Positions 8,901-18,085 of a stretch of 64,000 bases of DNA are shown here, piece after piece (the stretch's first letter is position 1; each line of letters starts with the position of its first letter). Origin of the DNA: Methylocaldum sp. 14B. GTDB taxonomy: Bacteria; Pseudomonadota; Gammaproteobacteria; Methylococcales; Methylococcaceae. The translations under genes and the position numbers were made by a program. The DNA is taken from positions 1-64,000 of the forward strand of contig NZ_MSCV01000028.1 of assembly GCF_002005105.1 (NCBI RefSeq). The letters run 5' to 3'. The notes below the pieces were generated by a model. The model was not told the origin of the DNA, made no database searches, and was given only the letters and a program-made list of their open reading frames with translations.

Positions 8901-9146
8901 CTAATCCTTTCTGATCAGACGCAACAGAAGCAAGAAGGCTACGGCGCCAACCGTCGCGATAATCAAGCTCCCAAGCCTGCCGCCCCCGGCGGACAAACCC
9001 AGCACATCGAACAGAACACCGCCCAACACGGCACCGAACACCCCGACAATAATGTCTCCGATGGCGCCAAACCCGCCGCCTTTGACCAATTGCCCCGCCG
9101 GCCAACCGGCCGCCAGGCCAATCAATACATACCACATCACTTCCAT
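8901..9146 (-). CDS. GlsB/YeaQ/YmgE family stress-response membrane protein
   Basis: This 81-residue, very glycine-rich protein with three hydrophobic helices shows the family pattern WYVLIGLAAGWLAGQ..KGGGFG..GDIIVGVFGAVLGG, followed by a short loop and a final helix (LIIATVGAVAFLLLLRLIR). These transglycosylase-associated-like proteins are induced by stress in several bacteria, but their biochemical role is not settled. It is followed by PsiE and the giant sensor protein on the same strand, though the 30-base gap to the PsiE gene does not prove cotranscription. Confidence 0.9.
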   Translation of the reverse strand: MEVMWYVLIGLAAGWPAGQLVKGGGFGAIGDIIVGVFGAVLGGVLFDVLGLSAGGGRLGSLIIATVGAVAFLLLLRLIRKD

Positions 9147-9176
9147 AGAGCCTCCCGTTTACCCGGGTCAATCGAG

Positions 9177-9611
9177 TTATTGATTTCCAGTCTGAACGTC
9201 CGTGGGGCCGAATGCTTTTTTAAGAACCAGATAGGTCGCCGACAATCCCAGGAGGATAGCTCCAATGCCTATGAGTAGGCCGGGCTCTGCATGTTTTAGG
9301 TCCAGGGTGATGAGTTTGTTGCCTAACGCGATGATGGCAACTTCCACCACGAAGGCCGGGTTGATGGAGCCCTGCACGAGATAGCTTTTGATGGACTTGA
9401 GGAGCTCCAACCCGATGACCAGGATGAGAAAAAGGCTGAATGATTCGAATAAGCGATTGATATCAACCAAGAAGAAAGAAGACTCAATAATGTTCTTGAT
9501 GACGACCCGGCTGAGCTCGAGGGTCCCCAAAATCACGGAAATCAGCAGCAAGAAAACCAGCACGTAGACGATGTATTTTTCAGCGCTATCAATGGTTCTT
9601 AGCACTTTCAC
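9177..9611 (-). CDS. Phosphate-starvation-inducible PsiE family protein
   Basis: This 144-residue inner-membrane protein has four predicted helices (about 15-37, 55-75, 85-105 and 110-130) and fits PsiE (PF06146); the SFFLVDINRLFESFSLFLILVIGLELL region is characteristic. Its function is unknown even in E. coli. The start codon overlaps the stop of the upstream CheB-CheR sensor gene as ATGA, so expression is translationally coupled to that regulator. This hints that it acts downstream of, or is produced with, the sensor. Confidence 0.88.
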   Translation of the reverse strand: MKVLRTIDSAEKYIVYVLVFLLLISVILGTLELSRVVIKNIIESSFFLVDINRLFESFSLFLILVIGLELLKSIKSYLVQGSINPAFVVEVAIIALGNKLITLDLKHAEPGLLIGIGAILLGLSATYLVLKKAFGPTDVQTGNQ

Positions 9612-12600
9612 GAGGTTTCCTCAGCGTCGTTCGCCTTCTTCCGGCGTGGGTAGGCCCACATCAACGCTTTGAGCCGGTCGAGGTCGACCGGTTTGACCAG
9701 GTGCCCATCGAATCCGGCGGTCCGGGATCGGTCGCGGTCTTCATCCTGTCCATAGCCGGTCATCGCCACCAGCAACGCCCCCTCCAACTCGGGCAGCGCC
9801 CGCAGACGGCGGGCCACCTCGTAGCCATCCAGACCCGGCAATCCGATATCGAGCAGGACGATCTGGGGGTGAAACATCGTCGCGGCTTCAAGAGCGCTCG
9901 GACCATCGAGTGCCGTCTGCACCTCGTGACCTTCGAGTTGCAGCAACAGCGCCGTACTCTCCGCGGTGTCCATGTTGTCATCGACCACCAGGATACGGTA
10001 GCGCATGAGGGGCATGGCTTGGGCCGCTTCGGTTTCCGCCGGAGCGGCAGGGACGGCCGTTTCCGGCAAGGCCGGCAAACGGACCGTGAACTCGCTTCCC
10101 TCATCCACCCCGGCACTGTGTACGCTTATCTGTCCGCCGTGCAATTCGACCAGGCGGCGAACCAGCGTGAGCCCGATGCCGAGGCCGCCTTGGGCACGAT
10201 CGAGGGATTTGTCGGCTTGCACGAAGAGGTCGAAGATCGAAGGCAGAAGTTCCGGGCTGATACCGATACCGGTGTCGGCGACCTTGAGCACCGCTTCCTG
10301 CCCTTCGTGTGTCAGGGTCAGGGTGATATCACCATCGGGCGGCGTATATTTGATGGCATTGCCCAGAAGATTCGAGACGATCTGTTGCAATCGGGCCGGA
10401 TCGCCTTCGACCGACAGGCCGTGCTCCGGCAGCGACAAGCCGAGCCGATGGTGATGCGTGTCGAGCTGAGAGCGGGCGTCGTCGACCGCCTGCGCCACCA
10501 GGTGCGTCAGATCAATCGGCTGTTTCTGAAGCACGATTGTTCCACGGGTGATGCGGGACAGATCGAGGAGATCGTCGAGCAGCCGTGCCTCCAGGCGGAG
10601 CTGGCGATCCAGCATGGCCTGGGCCTGCTTCTCCGCCGCTTCTCCGGCATCGCCGCGCCGCCAGATTTCCAGGGCGTTGCGGATGGGCGCCAGAGGATTG
10701 CGCAACTCGTGGGCGAGCATGGCCAGGAACTCGTCCTTGCGCCGATCGACCGTTTTGAGCGCGTCCAGCGCCGCCAGTTGCTCGGTGATATCCTCGATCG
10801 CCAGGAGGATGCGCTCCTGATCGCTCCAGCGCAACACCTGCGCGTTGAGACGCATCGTCCGCTCTCCGAGCTCGGGAAAAATCTGGGTGACCTCCTTATC
10901 CTGGAAAGCAGTCTGGGCGGGCAAAACCTCTTCGAGAAGCCGGCGCAAGGCGGGAATGTCCCATTGCCCATGGCCCAATTCGTAGAGCCGGACCTGCTCG
11001 GTCGCTTCGCGCGTGGTTTTGAAGTTCCGGTAGAAGGCGCGGTTCGCCTGCTGAATACGGAGATTGCCGTCGAGCACGAGTAGCGGCTGACGCATGGTTT
11101 CGACGACAGCCTCCGCGAAATCGCGCGATTGCCGCATCTCGTCGTTCAGCACGTTGAGTTCGCGGTTGCGGGCGCGCAGTTCGTCGTTGCTCGATTGCAG
11201 CTCTTCCTGGGCGGTCTCGAGTTCCTCGTTGGTACTCTGGAACTCCTCGTTACTCGATAGCAGTTCCTCTTCCGTTGCCTTGAGTTCTTCCACCGTCGTC
11301 TCGTGTGCATCCAGCATGGCCCGAATGTAATCGCGAGCCGCTTCGAGGTCCTGCGTAAGCCTCTGGATCTGGCGATCCTTTTCGCTTTCCGGCCGGAAAC
11401 TTTCCGCGCGTTTCCCCGAACGCATTCGGCTCCGCAACGAACTCCAAAATTCCCCGACAATGGTCGCGCCTTGGTCCCGTACCGCGGAGGCTTGCGCTTC
11501 AAAAAAAATTAGAAACCACGGGTTTTCCGCCCCGGCGATCCGAATCGGCATGACCTCGATATTTACCGACTCCGTATCGTTTGACCCCTCCACGCGCACG
11601 CCCTCCCGCCGTGTCGGAGCCCCTTCCTTGCGGGCCTGCTCGATGGCGCTGCTCAGGTCGACGAGGAGGCCCGGACGGGCCAGCTTTTGCAGCTTGAAAG
11701 TGGGAGGACCGGTCGGATTCGTCAGGTACGGGCCGGTCTCGCCTCGGAACTGAAGCACGTTCATCTCCGAATCGCATAGAACGCCCGGCGGAACGTAGTG
11801 GGCCATGGCCAAGCGATCGGCTTCCCGTTGCAGGCGCTCCGCCTCCACGGGTTCGCTGGACAGAGCCAACTGTTTCGGGCGGGACCGGTCCGGCAACGCG
11901 GGATACTCCTCCAGCAACGCCAGGTGATTCTTCTGTCCGGGCAGGATCGCCTTGGAATAGATCTTGAGCCGCTTGTCGACGGAACTGAACAGCTCGGAGA
12001 AGGGGCCTATGGTTTCGGACGGTCCCAGCACGAGAAATCCGCCCGGATTCAAGGCGTAATGGAACAGCGGAATCACCCGCTTCTGCAAAGCCGGCTCGAG
12101 ATAGATCAACACGTTGCGGCAACTCACCAGATCCAGCCGCGAGAAAGGAGGATCGCGGGCCACGTCGTGGCGGGCGAATACGCACAAATCGCGGATCGTG
12201 CGGGTGATTTGATAGTGGCCGCCGACCTTGACGAAGAAGCGCCGGAGCCGCTCGGCGGAGACGTGGCGGGCGATATTTTCCAGGTAAAGTCCGGTACGCG
12301 CCTTCTCGATGGCGGACTCGCTGAGATCGGTGCCGAAAATCTGAATCGGGGTTTGGGTCAGGCGCTCGCCCAAAAATTCCAGAAGGCAGATGGCGATGGA
12401 ATAGACCTCCTCGCCGCTGGCGCAACCCGGGACCCAGATCCGCAGCGGAGCTTGAGATGGACGGCGTTCGAACAAGCGCGGAAAGACGGTTCGGCTCAAC
12501 TCTTCGAACAACTCGGGATCGCGGAAGAAATCGGTCACCTGGACCAGCAGGTCCTGAAAGAGGGCCTGGGTTTCCGCCGTGTCGCTTTCCAACAAATTCA

Positions 12601-13354
12601 GGTACTCCGGCAGCGTATCCAGCCCGTGCAGGGCGAGGCGGCGCGCGAGTCGCCGCTGCACGGTACCGCGCTTATAGTGCGTGAAGTCCACGCCGGAGAC
12701 GTTGCGGAGGCGACGAAAGAGCCGGTTGAGCGTTTCCTCGTCCGTGGGCGGAGGTTCGCCGGCGGAGGCGGTGCTGTCTACCTTCAGGTATGGATGGCCG
12801 CCGAGGCGAGCGAGTTCGCGGGCAATCTCGCGCGGGGGCAGCACCCGATCGACCACGCCGAGATCTACCGCCGCCTTCGGCATGCCGTTGAATCTGGCCG
12901 AGCCTTGATCCTGGGCGTAGGTGATACCGCCGGAACCCTTGATCGCCTGCATCCCCAGCGCGCCGTCCGAGCCCGTGCCCGAGAAAATGACCCCGACCGC
13001 ATTGGCCCCCTGCTCTTGCGCGAGGGAATAAAACAAGCGGTCGACGGGCATGGGCGGCACGGGAAGCCCGTTGCGGGCAGCGAGAGCCAGATGGCCCTGG
13101 ACCAGGGTCATGACGGCATTGGGCGGGATGATATAGATGTGGTCGGGTTCGACCGCGAGCCCCTCCGTCGCCTCCTGGACCGGCAAGGCCGTTCTGGTCG
13201 AGAGGATCTGCGTCAGGACGCTTTCGTGGTGGGGGTCGAGGTGTTGGACCAACAGAAAAGCCATACCGCTGGTGGCGGGAAGGTCGGCCAGAAATTCCGA
13301 CAATGCTTCCAGTCCGCCGGCGGAAGCTCCGATGCCTACAATTGGAAACGCCAT
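9608..13354 (-). CDS. CheB-CheR-PAS-histidine kinase-receiver hybrid protein
   Basis: This protein is about 1248 residues long from the chosen ATG (MAFPIVGIGASAGG; AGGAG upstream). In order: CheB methylesterase (1-190, nucleophile in GASAGG, GTGSDGALG); CheR methyltransferase (about 210-480, SAM site PGCASGEE, GTDLSESAI); a region ending in a coiled coil (about 630-720, repeated ATEEELLSSNEEFQSTNEEL); a PAS domain (about 725-840); HisKA with H-box AHELRNPLAPIRNA (about 870); HATPase with DTGIGI and GGLGIGL; and a C-terminal receiver (about 1120-1240, ILVVDDN, phospho-Asp in LLDIGLPGLDG). It probably senses a signal and modifies other receptors. The N-terminal receiver of classical CheB is absent. 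Confidence 0.93.
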   Translation of the reverse strand: MAFPIVGIGASAGGLEALSEFLADLPATSGMAFLLVQHLDPHHESVLTQILSTRTALPVQEATEGLAVEPDHIYIIPPNAVMTLVQGHLALAARNGLPVPPMPVDRLFYSLAQEQGANAVGVIFSGTGSDGALGMQAIKGSGGITYAQDQGSARFNGMPKAAVDLGVVDRVLPPREIARELARLGGHPYLKVDSTASAGEPPPTDEETLNRLFRRLRNVSGVDFTHYKRGTVQRRLARRLALHGLDTLPEYLNLLESDTAETQALFQDLLVQVTDFFRDPELFEELSRTVFPRLFERRPSQAPLRIWVPGCASGEEVYSIAICLLEFLGERLTQTPIQIFGTDLSESAIEKARTGLYLENIARHVSAERLRRFFVKVGGHYQITRTIRDLCVFARHDVARDPPFSRLDLVSCRNVLIYLEPALQKRVIPLFHYALNPGGFLVLGPSETIGPFSELFSSVDKRLKIYSKAILPGQKNHLALLEEYPALPDRSRPKQLALSSEPVEAERLQREADRLAMAHYVPPGVLCDSEMNVLQFRGETGPYLTNPTGPPTFKLQKLARPGLLVDLSSAIEQARKEGAPTRREGVRVEGSNDTESVNIEVMPIRIAGAENPWFLIFFEAQASAVRDQGATIVGEFWSSLRSRMRSGKRAESFRPESEKDRQIQRLTQDLEAARDYIRAMLDAHETTVEELKATEEELLSSNEEFQSTNEELETAQEELQSSNDELRARNRELNVLNDEMRQSRDFAEAVVETMRQPLLVLDGNLRIQQANRAFYRNFKTTREATEQVRLYELGHGQWDIPALRRLLEEVLPAQTAFQDKEVTQIFPELGERTMRLNAQVLRWSDQERILLAIEDITEQLAALDALKTVDRRKDEFLAMLAHELRNPLAPIRNALEIWRRGDAGEAAEKQAQAMLDRQLRLEARLLDDLLDLSRITRGTIVLQKQPIDLTHLVAQAVDDARSQLDTHHHRLGLSLPEHGLSVEGDPARLQQIVSNLLGNAIKYTPPDGDITLTLTHEGQEAVLKVADTGIGISPELLPSIFDLFVQADKSLDRAQGGLGIGLTLVRRLVELHGGQISVHSAGVDEGSEFTVRLPALPETAVPAAPAETEAAQAMPLMRYRILVVDDNMDTAESTALLLQLEGHEVQTALDGPSALEAATMFHPQIVLLDIGLPGLDGYEVARRLRALPELEGALLVAMTGYGQDEDRDRSRTAGFDGHLVKPVDLDRLKALMWAYPRRKKANDAEETS

Positions 13355-13546
13355 CAAGCTGCATACTCCTGAGTAAGAAATTCTGTCTCGATATTCGACA
13401 TTATCCGGTACGGCGATGTCCAAGTCCGATTAAAACAAAGGTCCGCCTTGAGTGGCGAGCGACGGCGTCCGCACGCCTGCCCGATTCTTTAATCTTTAAC
13501 AGTACACTACACGGATTGGTCTGCACCTGCTTGAATTGCCGGCCGC

Positions 13547-14512
13547 TCAATTCCGGAATTTTTGCGTCACGATCAAGCCGTGAACGCCGCCGTCCATGAT
13601 GCCGATACCGACACGCCCGAATTGCGGCCGCAAGATATTCGCGCGGTGGCCGGGCGAGTTCATCAAGCCGGCGTGCGCGATGTGAACGCTGGGGGCGAGA
13701 GCCAGGTTTTCGCCGGCGATCAGAAAACCGACATTCGATTCGCGCATTCGGTCGAACGGGCTTTTGCCTTCCGGAGTGTAATGAGAAAAATAACCGCGGG
13801 CGAACATGTCGGACGAATGTCTTCGCGCCACTTCGGTCAAGGCGGGATCGATCTTCAGCGGCGAAAGTCCTTCCGTGGCGCGCTCGCGGTTGACGAGTCC
13901 AAGCATTTGCTCCTCGAGCGCCGGTCTCGGCTGCGGGGCTCCGACCCTGAACGGCAACGAAATATGCTCGTCGGATTCCGGGTAAACCGGAAGCCGGCGG
14001 TTCAGCCCGTGCGTAAGCGCATCTTCGAAAATCGGCATCAGAGCCGTGGTCAGCCGTTCCACCAGAACCGCGAAGCGGTTCGCCGTCCCGCTTTCGCGGG
14101 CATCCTCGCGTAGATCGCCCGGCAGCGGGACCACGAACAACAAGGCGGCGGCGATGGCTGCCGTTATCAGCCCGTTGGCCAATCCCGGAAGCGTGCCGAA
14201 CAGGTGATTGAAGGGCCGTCGGTGAATGCCATGCGGCAAGCGTTTGAGCAGCGCATTCCCGAGCAGCCCGATGGCCAAGCTGGTGAGCAGAACGATGAGA
14301 AGAAACGCGGCAGGCTGCTGCCACGTACTCGACAAACCGGTTTTCGAACCCAGTAAATCCGCCACCGGTCGATAAAAGAACCAGGCCGCAAGCAAGCTGC
14401 CCAGCCAGCGCAGAAGATTGAGAAAACCCAGGATGAAACCGCGCCGCCATCCACCCCAGACGGCGAACAGAATCAGCAGAAGAAGGAAGACGTCGATGAC
14501 GTTGAAGGCCAT
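13547..14512 (-). CDS. CvpA-CAP domain fusion protein
   Basis: The protein is 321 residues. Residues 1-150 form a CvpA-like integral membrane domain with four helices (DVFLLLLILFAVWGGWRRGF at the start). After a proline-rich linker (about 165-190), residues 195-320 form a CAP/SCP domain with the family's landmarks: LVNRERATEGLSPLKIDPAL, HSSDMFARGYFSH, AGENLAL, and GHRANIL followed by GVGI. The CAP domain should face the periplasm. The combination occurs in other bacteria; bacterial CAP domains are variously linked to envelope integrity or protease-like roles, and none is proven here. It is a single gene. Confidence 0.88.
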   Translation of the reverse strand: MAFNVIDVFLLLLILFAVWGGWRRGFILGFLNLLRWLGSLLAAWFFYRPVADLLGSKTGLSSTWQQPAAFLLIVLLTSLAIGLLGNALLKRLPHGIHRRPFNHLFGTLPGLANGLITAAIAAALLFVVPLPGDLREDARESGTANRFAVLVERLTTALMPIFEDALTHGLNRRLPVYPESDEHISLPFRVGAPQPRPALEEQMLGLVNRERATEGLSPLKIDPALTEVARRHSSDMFARGYFSHYTPEGKSPFDRMRESNVGFLIAGENLALAPSVHIAHAGLMNSPGHRANILRPQFGRVGIGIMDGGVHGLIVTQKFRN

Positions 14513-14777
14513 GTCGATAATCCCGTTACCGGCCGATGCACTTTATTAGATGGCCGTGGTTGCGCATTTGCTTGTCGATGCGGTTCCTATCCCTGAATCG
14601 ATCGAGCAGCCCCCGCCGCGGTTTGTCCGGCCGTTCTTCTCCGGGAAGGAACCCCGGTTCGCCCGGAAGGTCATTTTTCATAAGGGGCGAACTGCCGTTT
14701 CGTAGGGAAGTAGAGCGGAACGGCGAGCAATTCGGGAAAGGATCGCACGGAAGCCGGACAGCCGGCGGGAGATAGCA

Positions 14778-15248
14778 ATGCGTACGAACAGCAACGGCAG
14801 TTTCGATGCACTGATTTCCGGGACGATCGTCGGTATTGCCACCACGCTCGCGGCGGCAGCGTGCGGCAAGGCCGAGCGTTCCGGCGCCGTGGCGCCTTTG
14901 AACGCCGTGAGTCACGTCACTTGGGGCGACCAGGCCGCCCGGCAGAACGATGTCAGTCTCAAATACACGGGTACCGGATTCGTGCTCAATCACGCCGCGG
15001 CCGTTCTGTGGGCGAGTCTCTACGAACGCTGGTTCGGACGAGCCGCCGAGTCGGGCGATGTCGCCAGAGCATTGACGGGCGGAGCGATAGTCGCGGGCCT
15101 TGCCTATCTGACGGATTATCATCTGGTCCCCGAGCGTCTAACGCCCGGATACGAGAAGCGCTTATCGGGCAAGTCGCTGGCGGCGGTTTTCGGCGCGTTG
15201 GCTTTGAGCCTGCCGCTGCGCGGATTGGTTCAGCATTTGAGGCGCTAA
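14778..15248 (+). CDS. Conserved hypothetical membrane protein
   Basis: This 156-residue protein has four hydrophobic segments (about 10-30, 65-85, 100-118 and 132-150). I do not recognise a named family, but the pattern APLNAVSHVTWGDQAA followed by KYTGTGFVLNHAAAVLWASLYERW is seen in small conserved membrane proteins of Proteobacteria. The start ATG follows GGCGGGAGATAGCA, a usable ribosome site. The opposite strand is also open across most of this region; I prefer the plus frame because of its coherent membrane topology. Function unknown. Confidence 0.7.
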   Translation: MRTNSNGSFDALISGTIVGIATTLAAAACGKAERSGAVAPLNAVSHVTWGDQAARQNDVSLKYTGTGFVLNHAAAVLWASLYERWFGRAAESGDVARALTGGAIVAGLAYLTDYHLVPERLTPGYEKRLSGKSLAAVFGALALSLPLRGLVQHLRR

Positions 15249-15361
15249 CCCTCGCTTCGAGAGAGCTTTTCGCCGCCTTGCCGGACGGAGCCGTTCACGG
15301 CGATGACCGTCATTCCGCTTCGACGTAGCCGGTCTGGATTCTCTGTTGCACATGCATTCCG

Positions 15362-15390
15362 TTCTTGGGCGGTTACCGATCCCTTATAAT
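15362..15390 (+). promoter_or_regulatory. Candidate sigma-70 promoter for yjdM
   Basis: TTCTTG (15362-15367) and a perfect TATAAT (15385-15390) are separated by 17 bases. The -10 box lies 30 bases before the yjdM start codon, leaving room for a short leader with GAGCGG near the start. Found by eye; no transcript data. Confidence 0.45.
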
Positions 15391-15420
15391 GCACGCCCCA
15401 ACTTATTTTTGAGCGGAATC

Positions 15421-15762
15421 ATGTCCACTATCCCAGCTTGCCCCCAGTGCACTTTAGAAAACACCTACCCGGACGGCGACAATTATGTGTGCGCCGACTG
15501 CGGCTACGAATGGCCGATCGAGGAAACCGCGGCCTCCGACGACGACGCGGATGCGGTCGTTAGAGACGCCAACGGCAATGTTCTGTCCGACGGCGACACG
15601 GTCGTGCTGATCAAGGATCTGAAAGTCAAAGGCTCGTCCATCACGCTCAAAATGGGCACCAAGGTGAAAAGCATCCGTTTGGTCGGCGGCGACCACGAAG
15701 TGGACTGCAAGCTGGACAACGGCAATTTCATGCTGAAGGCCTGCTTTTTGAAGAAGGTCTGA
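15421..15762 (+). CDS. yjdM: Zinc ribbon protein YjdM (PhnA family)
   Basis: This 113-residue protein starts at the ATG of MSTIPACPQC; the longer frame from 15346 includes the promoter. An N-terminal zinc ribbon with two CxxC pairs (CPQC near residue 7, CADC near 27) is followed by an acidic linker (ASDDDADA) and a compact SH3-like domain (DGDTVVLIKDLKVKGSS, IRLVGGDHEVDCKLD). This is the full length and layout of YjdM, formerly called PhnA. The old phosphonoacetate hydrolase name is misleading and the cellular role is unclear. It appears to be monocistronic. Confidence 0.92.
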   Translation: MSTIPACPQCTLENTYPDGDNYVCADCGYEWPIEETAASDDDADAVVRDANGNVLSDGDTVVLIKDLKVKGSSITLKMGTKVKSIRLVGGDHEVDCKLDNGNFMLKACFLKKV

Positions 15763-15911
15763 TAAGCCGCTTTTGACCGATAGCGCTCTGATTCCAGATC
15801 CCTTTCAATCAGGCGTTCATTTTCGTAGGGTGGGTTAGGCGCACATCAGCACCAACCGACCGCCGATCACTGCGCTTCGCGTGCGCCGTAACCCGCCGAG
15901 CGACCTTCCAT

Positions 15912-16023
15912 CGGCGGGTTACGCGGAGCCTGTCCTGAGCCTGTCGAAGGGCCTGTCCCGAGCGGAGACTAGGGGCTAACCCGCCATCGATGGGTTTCGC
16001 TTCGCTCTACCCATCCTACGATG
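15912..16023. repeat. Palindrome-rich intergenic repeat, inverted copy at 47237-47346
   Basis: About 110 bp is nearly identical, in inverted orientation, to 47237-47346. It contains TCGGCGGGTTACGCGG, two overlapping CCTGTCC(T/C)GAGC/TCGAAGGG motifs, CTAGGGGCTAACCCGCC and CGATGGGTTTCGCTTCGC, ending CTACCCATCCTACGAT. The arms around it (GTAGGGTGGGTTAGG at about 15826 and CCCATCCTACG) form a larger imperfect palindrome. It fills the gap between yjdM and the Nudix gene; no coding potential is evident. Confidence 0.65.
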
Positions 16024-16112
16024 AATGTTCACTCGAATGCCGAATGGAATTGCGCCGGGATTTCGCAAAGCTTCCATCCCGGCCTACAGGCTCTATCGAT
16101 TCCGGCTCTCGT

Positions 16113-16547
16113 TCATCGCAGCGGCGCCACTCGTCCGGTCGCCCGGAATTCCCGGTAGTCCTCTAGCACCTGGGCATGGTCGAAGACCAGGGGCTGCGGC
16201 AGCTCATCCGGCATCACCACACTGCAATGCTTGGCATCGTCTGCGGCTATCGGCTCGCCGCTAGCCTCTGCGACGTACACGACGGTTACGGTATGGCCTC
16301 GAGGATCTCGCTTGGGGTCCGAATAAATCCCCAGCAGGGCAATCAGGCGAACCTCCAGCCCGGTTTCCTCTTGGGCTTCGCGCCTGGCAGCCTGTTCCAC
16401 GGTTTCGCCGATATCGACGAAGCCGCCCGGAATAGCCCAGCCTTGAGGCGGAAAGGCACGTTCGATCAAGACAATGGGCCGGCCGGGCCGGTCGGTCAAT
16501 TCGATGATAGCGTCGGCGGCAAGGGCGGGAGTCATCGGTCGCGGCAT
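16113..16547 (-). CDS. NUDIX hydrolase
   Basis: This 144-residue protein has a complete Nudix box, [23 protein letters not shown] (GX5EX7REUXEEXGU), at about residues 42-64. It is preceded by the WAIPGG strand and followed by [19 protein letters not shown], a pattern common in ADP-ribose and nucleoside-diphosphate sugar pyrophosphatases. It would hydrolyse a nucleoside diphosphate linked to another moiety; the substrate is not predictable. It lies about 100 bases downstream of dinB on the same strand, so cotranscription is possible. Confidence 0.9.
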   Translation of the reverse strand: MPRPMTPALAADAIIELTDRPGRPIVLIERAFPPQGWAIPGGFVDIGETVEQAARREAQEETGLEVRLIALLGIYSDPKRDPRGHTVTVVYVAEASGEPIAADDAKHCSVVMPDELPQPLVFDHAQVLEDYREFRATGRVAPLR

Positions 16548-16646
16548 GGCGTTTTCCTGTCGTTCAAGCCTGATCCGATAGACACTTTATCAAATCCAAG
16601 TTCTGAGAAAAGTCGGGCGTGGCTTGGATGGTCCCCTTGGACAAGG

Positions 16647-17750
16647 TCAGTCCGGCGCGAACAGGTCCAACGTCACCGGACGCTGCGCGTTTTCCAGGAC
16701 TGAAAAGCTGACGCCCAACAGGCGGACCTTGCGCCGGCCGGCTTCGGTGCGATTTAGGAGTTCCGCAAGGTGGGGCCGGACATCGCGGATGTCGCGAAAG
16801 GGCCGATCCAGGGTTCGGGCGCGGGTGACCAATTCGAAGTCGTCGTATTTGACTTTGACGGTGAGGCCACGAGCTTGTAGGCCGTGCCGGGCCAGTTTCT
16901 TCAGAACGCCTTCGGCGAGTTTGGCGAGGTGCTGGCACATTTCGGCCCGGTCCGAGAGGTCGGCGGGAAAGGTGGTTTCCGCGCCCCAGGATTTCCGCGG
17001 GCGGTTGGGGACGACCGGCCGCTCGTCGATGCCGCGGGCGATCCGGTAGTAGTGCTCGCCGGCCTTGCCGAACTGCCGTGTCAACGTGGCCAGCGCCAGG
17101 CGTTCGAGATCCCGGCCGCAACGAATGCCCAGCGCGAGCATTTTCGCTTCGGTGGCTTTGCCTATGCCGTGGAAGGCGCCGATGGGGAGCTCCGCGATGA
17201 CGGCCCTCCCCTGTTCCGGCGGAATCAGGCAAAGCCCGTCGGGCTTGTGGCGGTCGGAGGCGATCTTGGCGAGGAACTTGTTGTAGGAAACTCCCGCGGA
17301 GGCGGTGAGCTGGGTCGCTTCCCGGATGCGCCGCTTGATTTCCTCGGCTATTCGCGTGGCGGAACCTTGGAGAATCGGACTTGCCGTGACATCCAGATAG
17401 GCTTCGTCCAGGGAGACGGCTTCGACCAGGTCCGTGAAGTCGAGGAAGATGGCACGAATTTCCGCCGAGACCGCCCGGTACACGTCGAACCTCGGCCGAA
17501 TGAACACCGCCTCGGGACACAGCCGGTAAGCCTTGGCCGCAGGCATGGCCGAACGGATACCGAACACCCTCGCCTCGTAGCTGCACGTCGCCACCACCCC
17601 TCGTGAGTTCGGGGCGCCGCCGACCACCACGGGTTTGCCGCGCAATTCGGGAAAGTCCCGCTGCTCCACCGCCGCGTAGAAGGCATCCATGTCGATGTGG
17701 ATGATCTTTCGGAGGCGTTGGGGCGGCGGAACTTGATCAGAGCCGTTCAA
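16647..17750 (-). CDS. dinB: DNA polymerase IV
   Basis: This 367-residue Y-family polymerase matches the usual length. It begins RKIIHIDMDAFYAAVEQRD, carrying the first catalytic aspartates. The central active-site motif SLDEAYLDVT lies near residue 105, helix-hairpin-helix regions (HGIGKATEAKMLALGI) near 185, and the little-finger domain covers about 245-350. DinB performs error-prone translesion synthesis. I see no beta-clamp motif strong enough to call; the C-terminus LDLFAPD fits the usual clamp-binding tail (QL.LF type). No LexA box is obvious upstream. Confidence 0.95.
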   Translation of the reverse strand: MNGSDQVPPPQRLRKIIHIDMDAFYAAVEQRDFPELRGKPVVVGGAPNSRGVVATCSYEARVFGIRSAMPAAKAYRLCPEAVFIRPRFDVYRAVSAEIRAIFLDFTDLVEAVSLDEAYLDVTASPILQGSATRIAEEIKRRIREATQLTASAGVSYNKFLAKIASDRHKPDGLCLIPPEQGRAVIAELPIGAFHGIGKATEAKMLALGIRCGRDLERLALATLTRQFGKAGEHYYRIARGIDERPVVPNRPRKSWGAETTFPADLSDRAEMCQHLAKLAEGVLKKLARHGLQARGLTVKVKYDDFELVTRARTLDRPFRDIRDVRPHLAELLNRTEAGRRKVRLLGVSFSVLENAQRPVTLDLFAPD

Positions 17751-17814
17751 ATAGGGTCACCGGGTCTCATTAGGGCTGCTGTCGGACTGCAGTCTCGAGC
17801 CGGCTGCCGCGGGC

Positions 17815-18085
17815 TAGAGCATTTTCATATCTACTGTACGGGCACTCGCGAGTAGGTCGGGAATCCCTCCCAATCGCAAACGTCGCTTTAGTCGCGACCT
17901 TCCAATCGCAAACGGCGTCTTCGGGAGCGCCGAAGCCCCCCTTCCCGACACCACGTCCCGGCCAAGCGTCTTCGTCGGCAAAGGGTTGCCGACCTACGAA
18001 TGCTTGAATCCATTCACCCGAGCCGAAGGCGCCAACGACGTCCGCCAAGCTGGTTTTGCCGTACGAGCGCGATGAAAACGCTCTA
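17815..18085. repeat. MITE-like composite repeat, TAGAGC family (copy nearly identical to 40153-40424)
   Basis: It is bounded by TAGAGCATTTTCATATC and GATGAAAACGCTCTA. It carries two reverse units, 17872-17903 (32 bp) and 17904-17945 (42 bp, arms CTTCGG/CCGAAG), inside a GTCGGGAA/TTCCCGAC hairpin, then an intact GTCGGCAA/TTGCCGAC hairpin. By eye it differs from the inverted copy at 40153-40424 at about eight positions, while the flanking DNA is unrelated. Confidence 0.85.

Noticed and set aside
11798-13372. 524-codon plus frame over the CheB-CheR gene
   Set aside because: The minus strand carries continuous CheB and CheR motifs.
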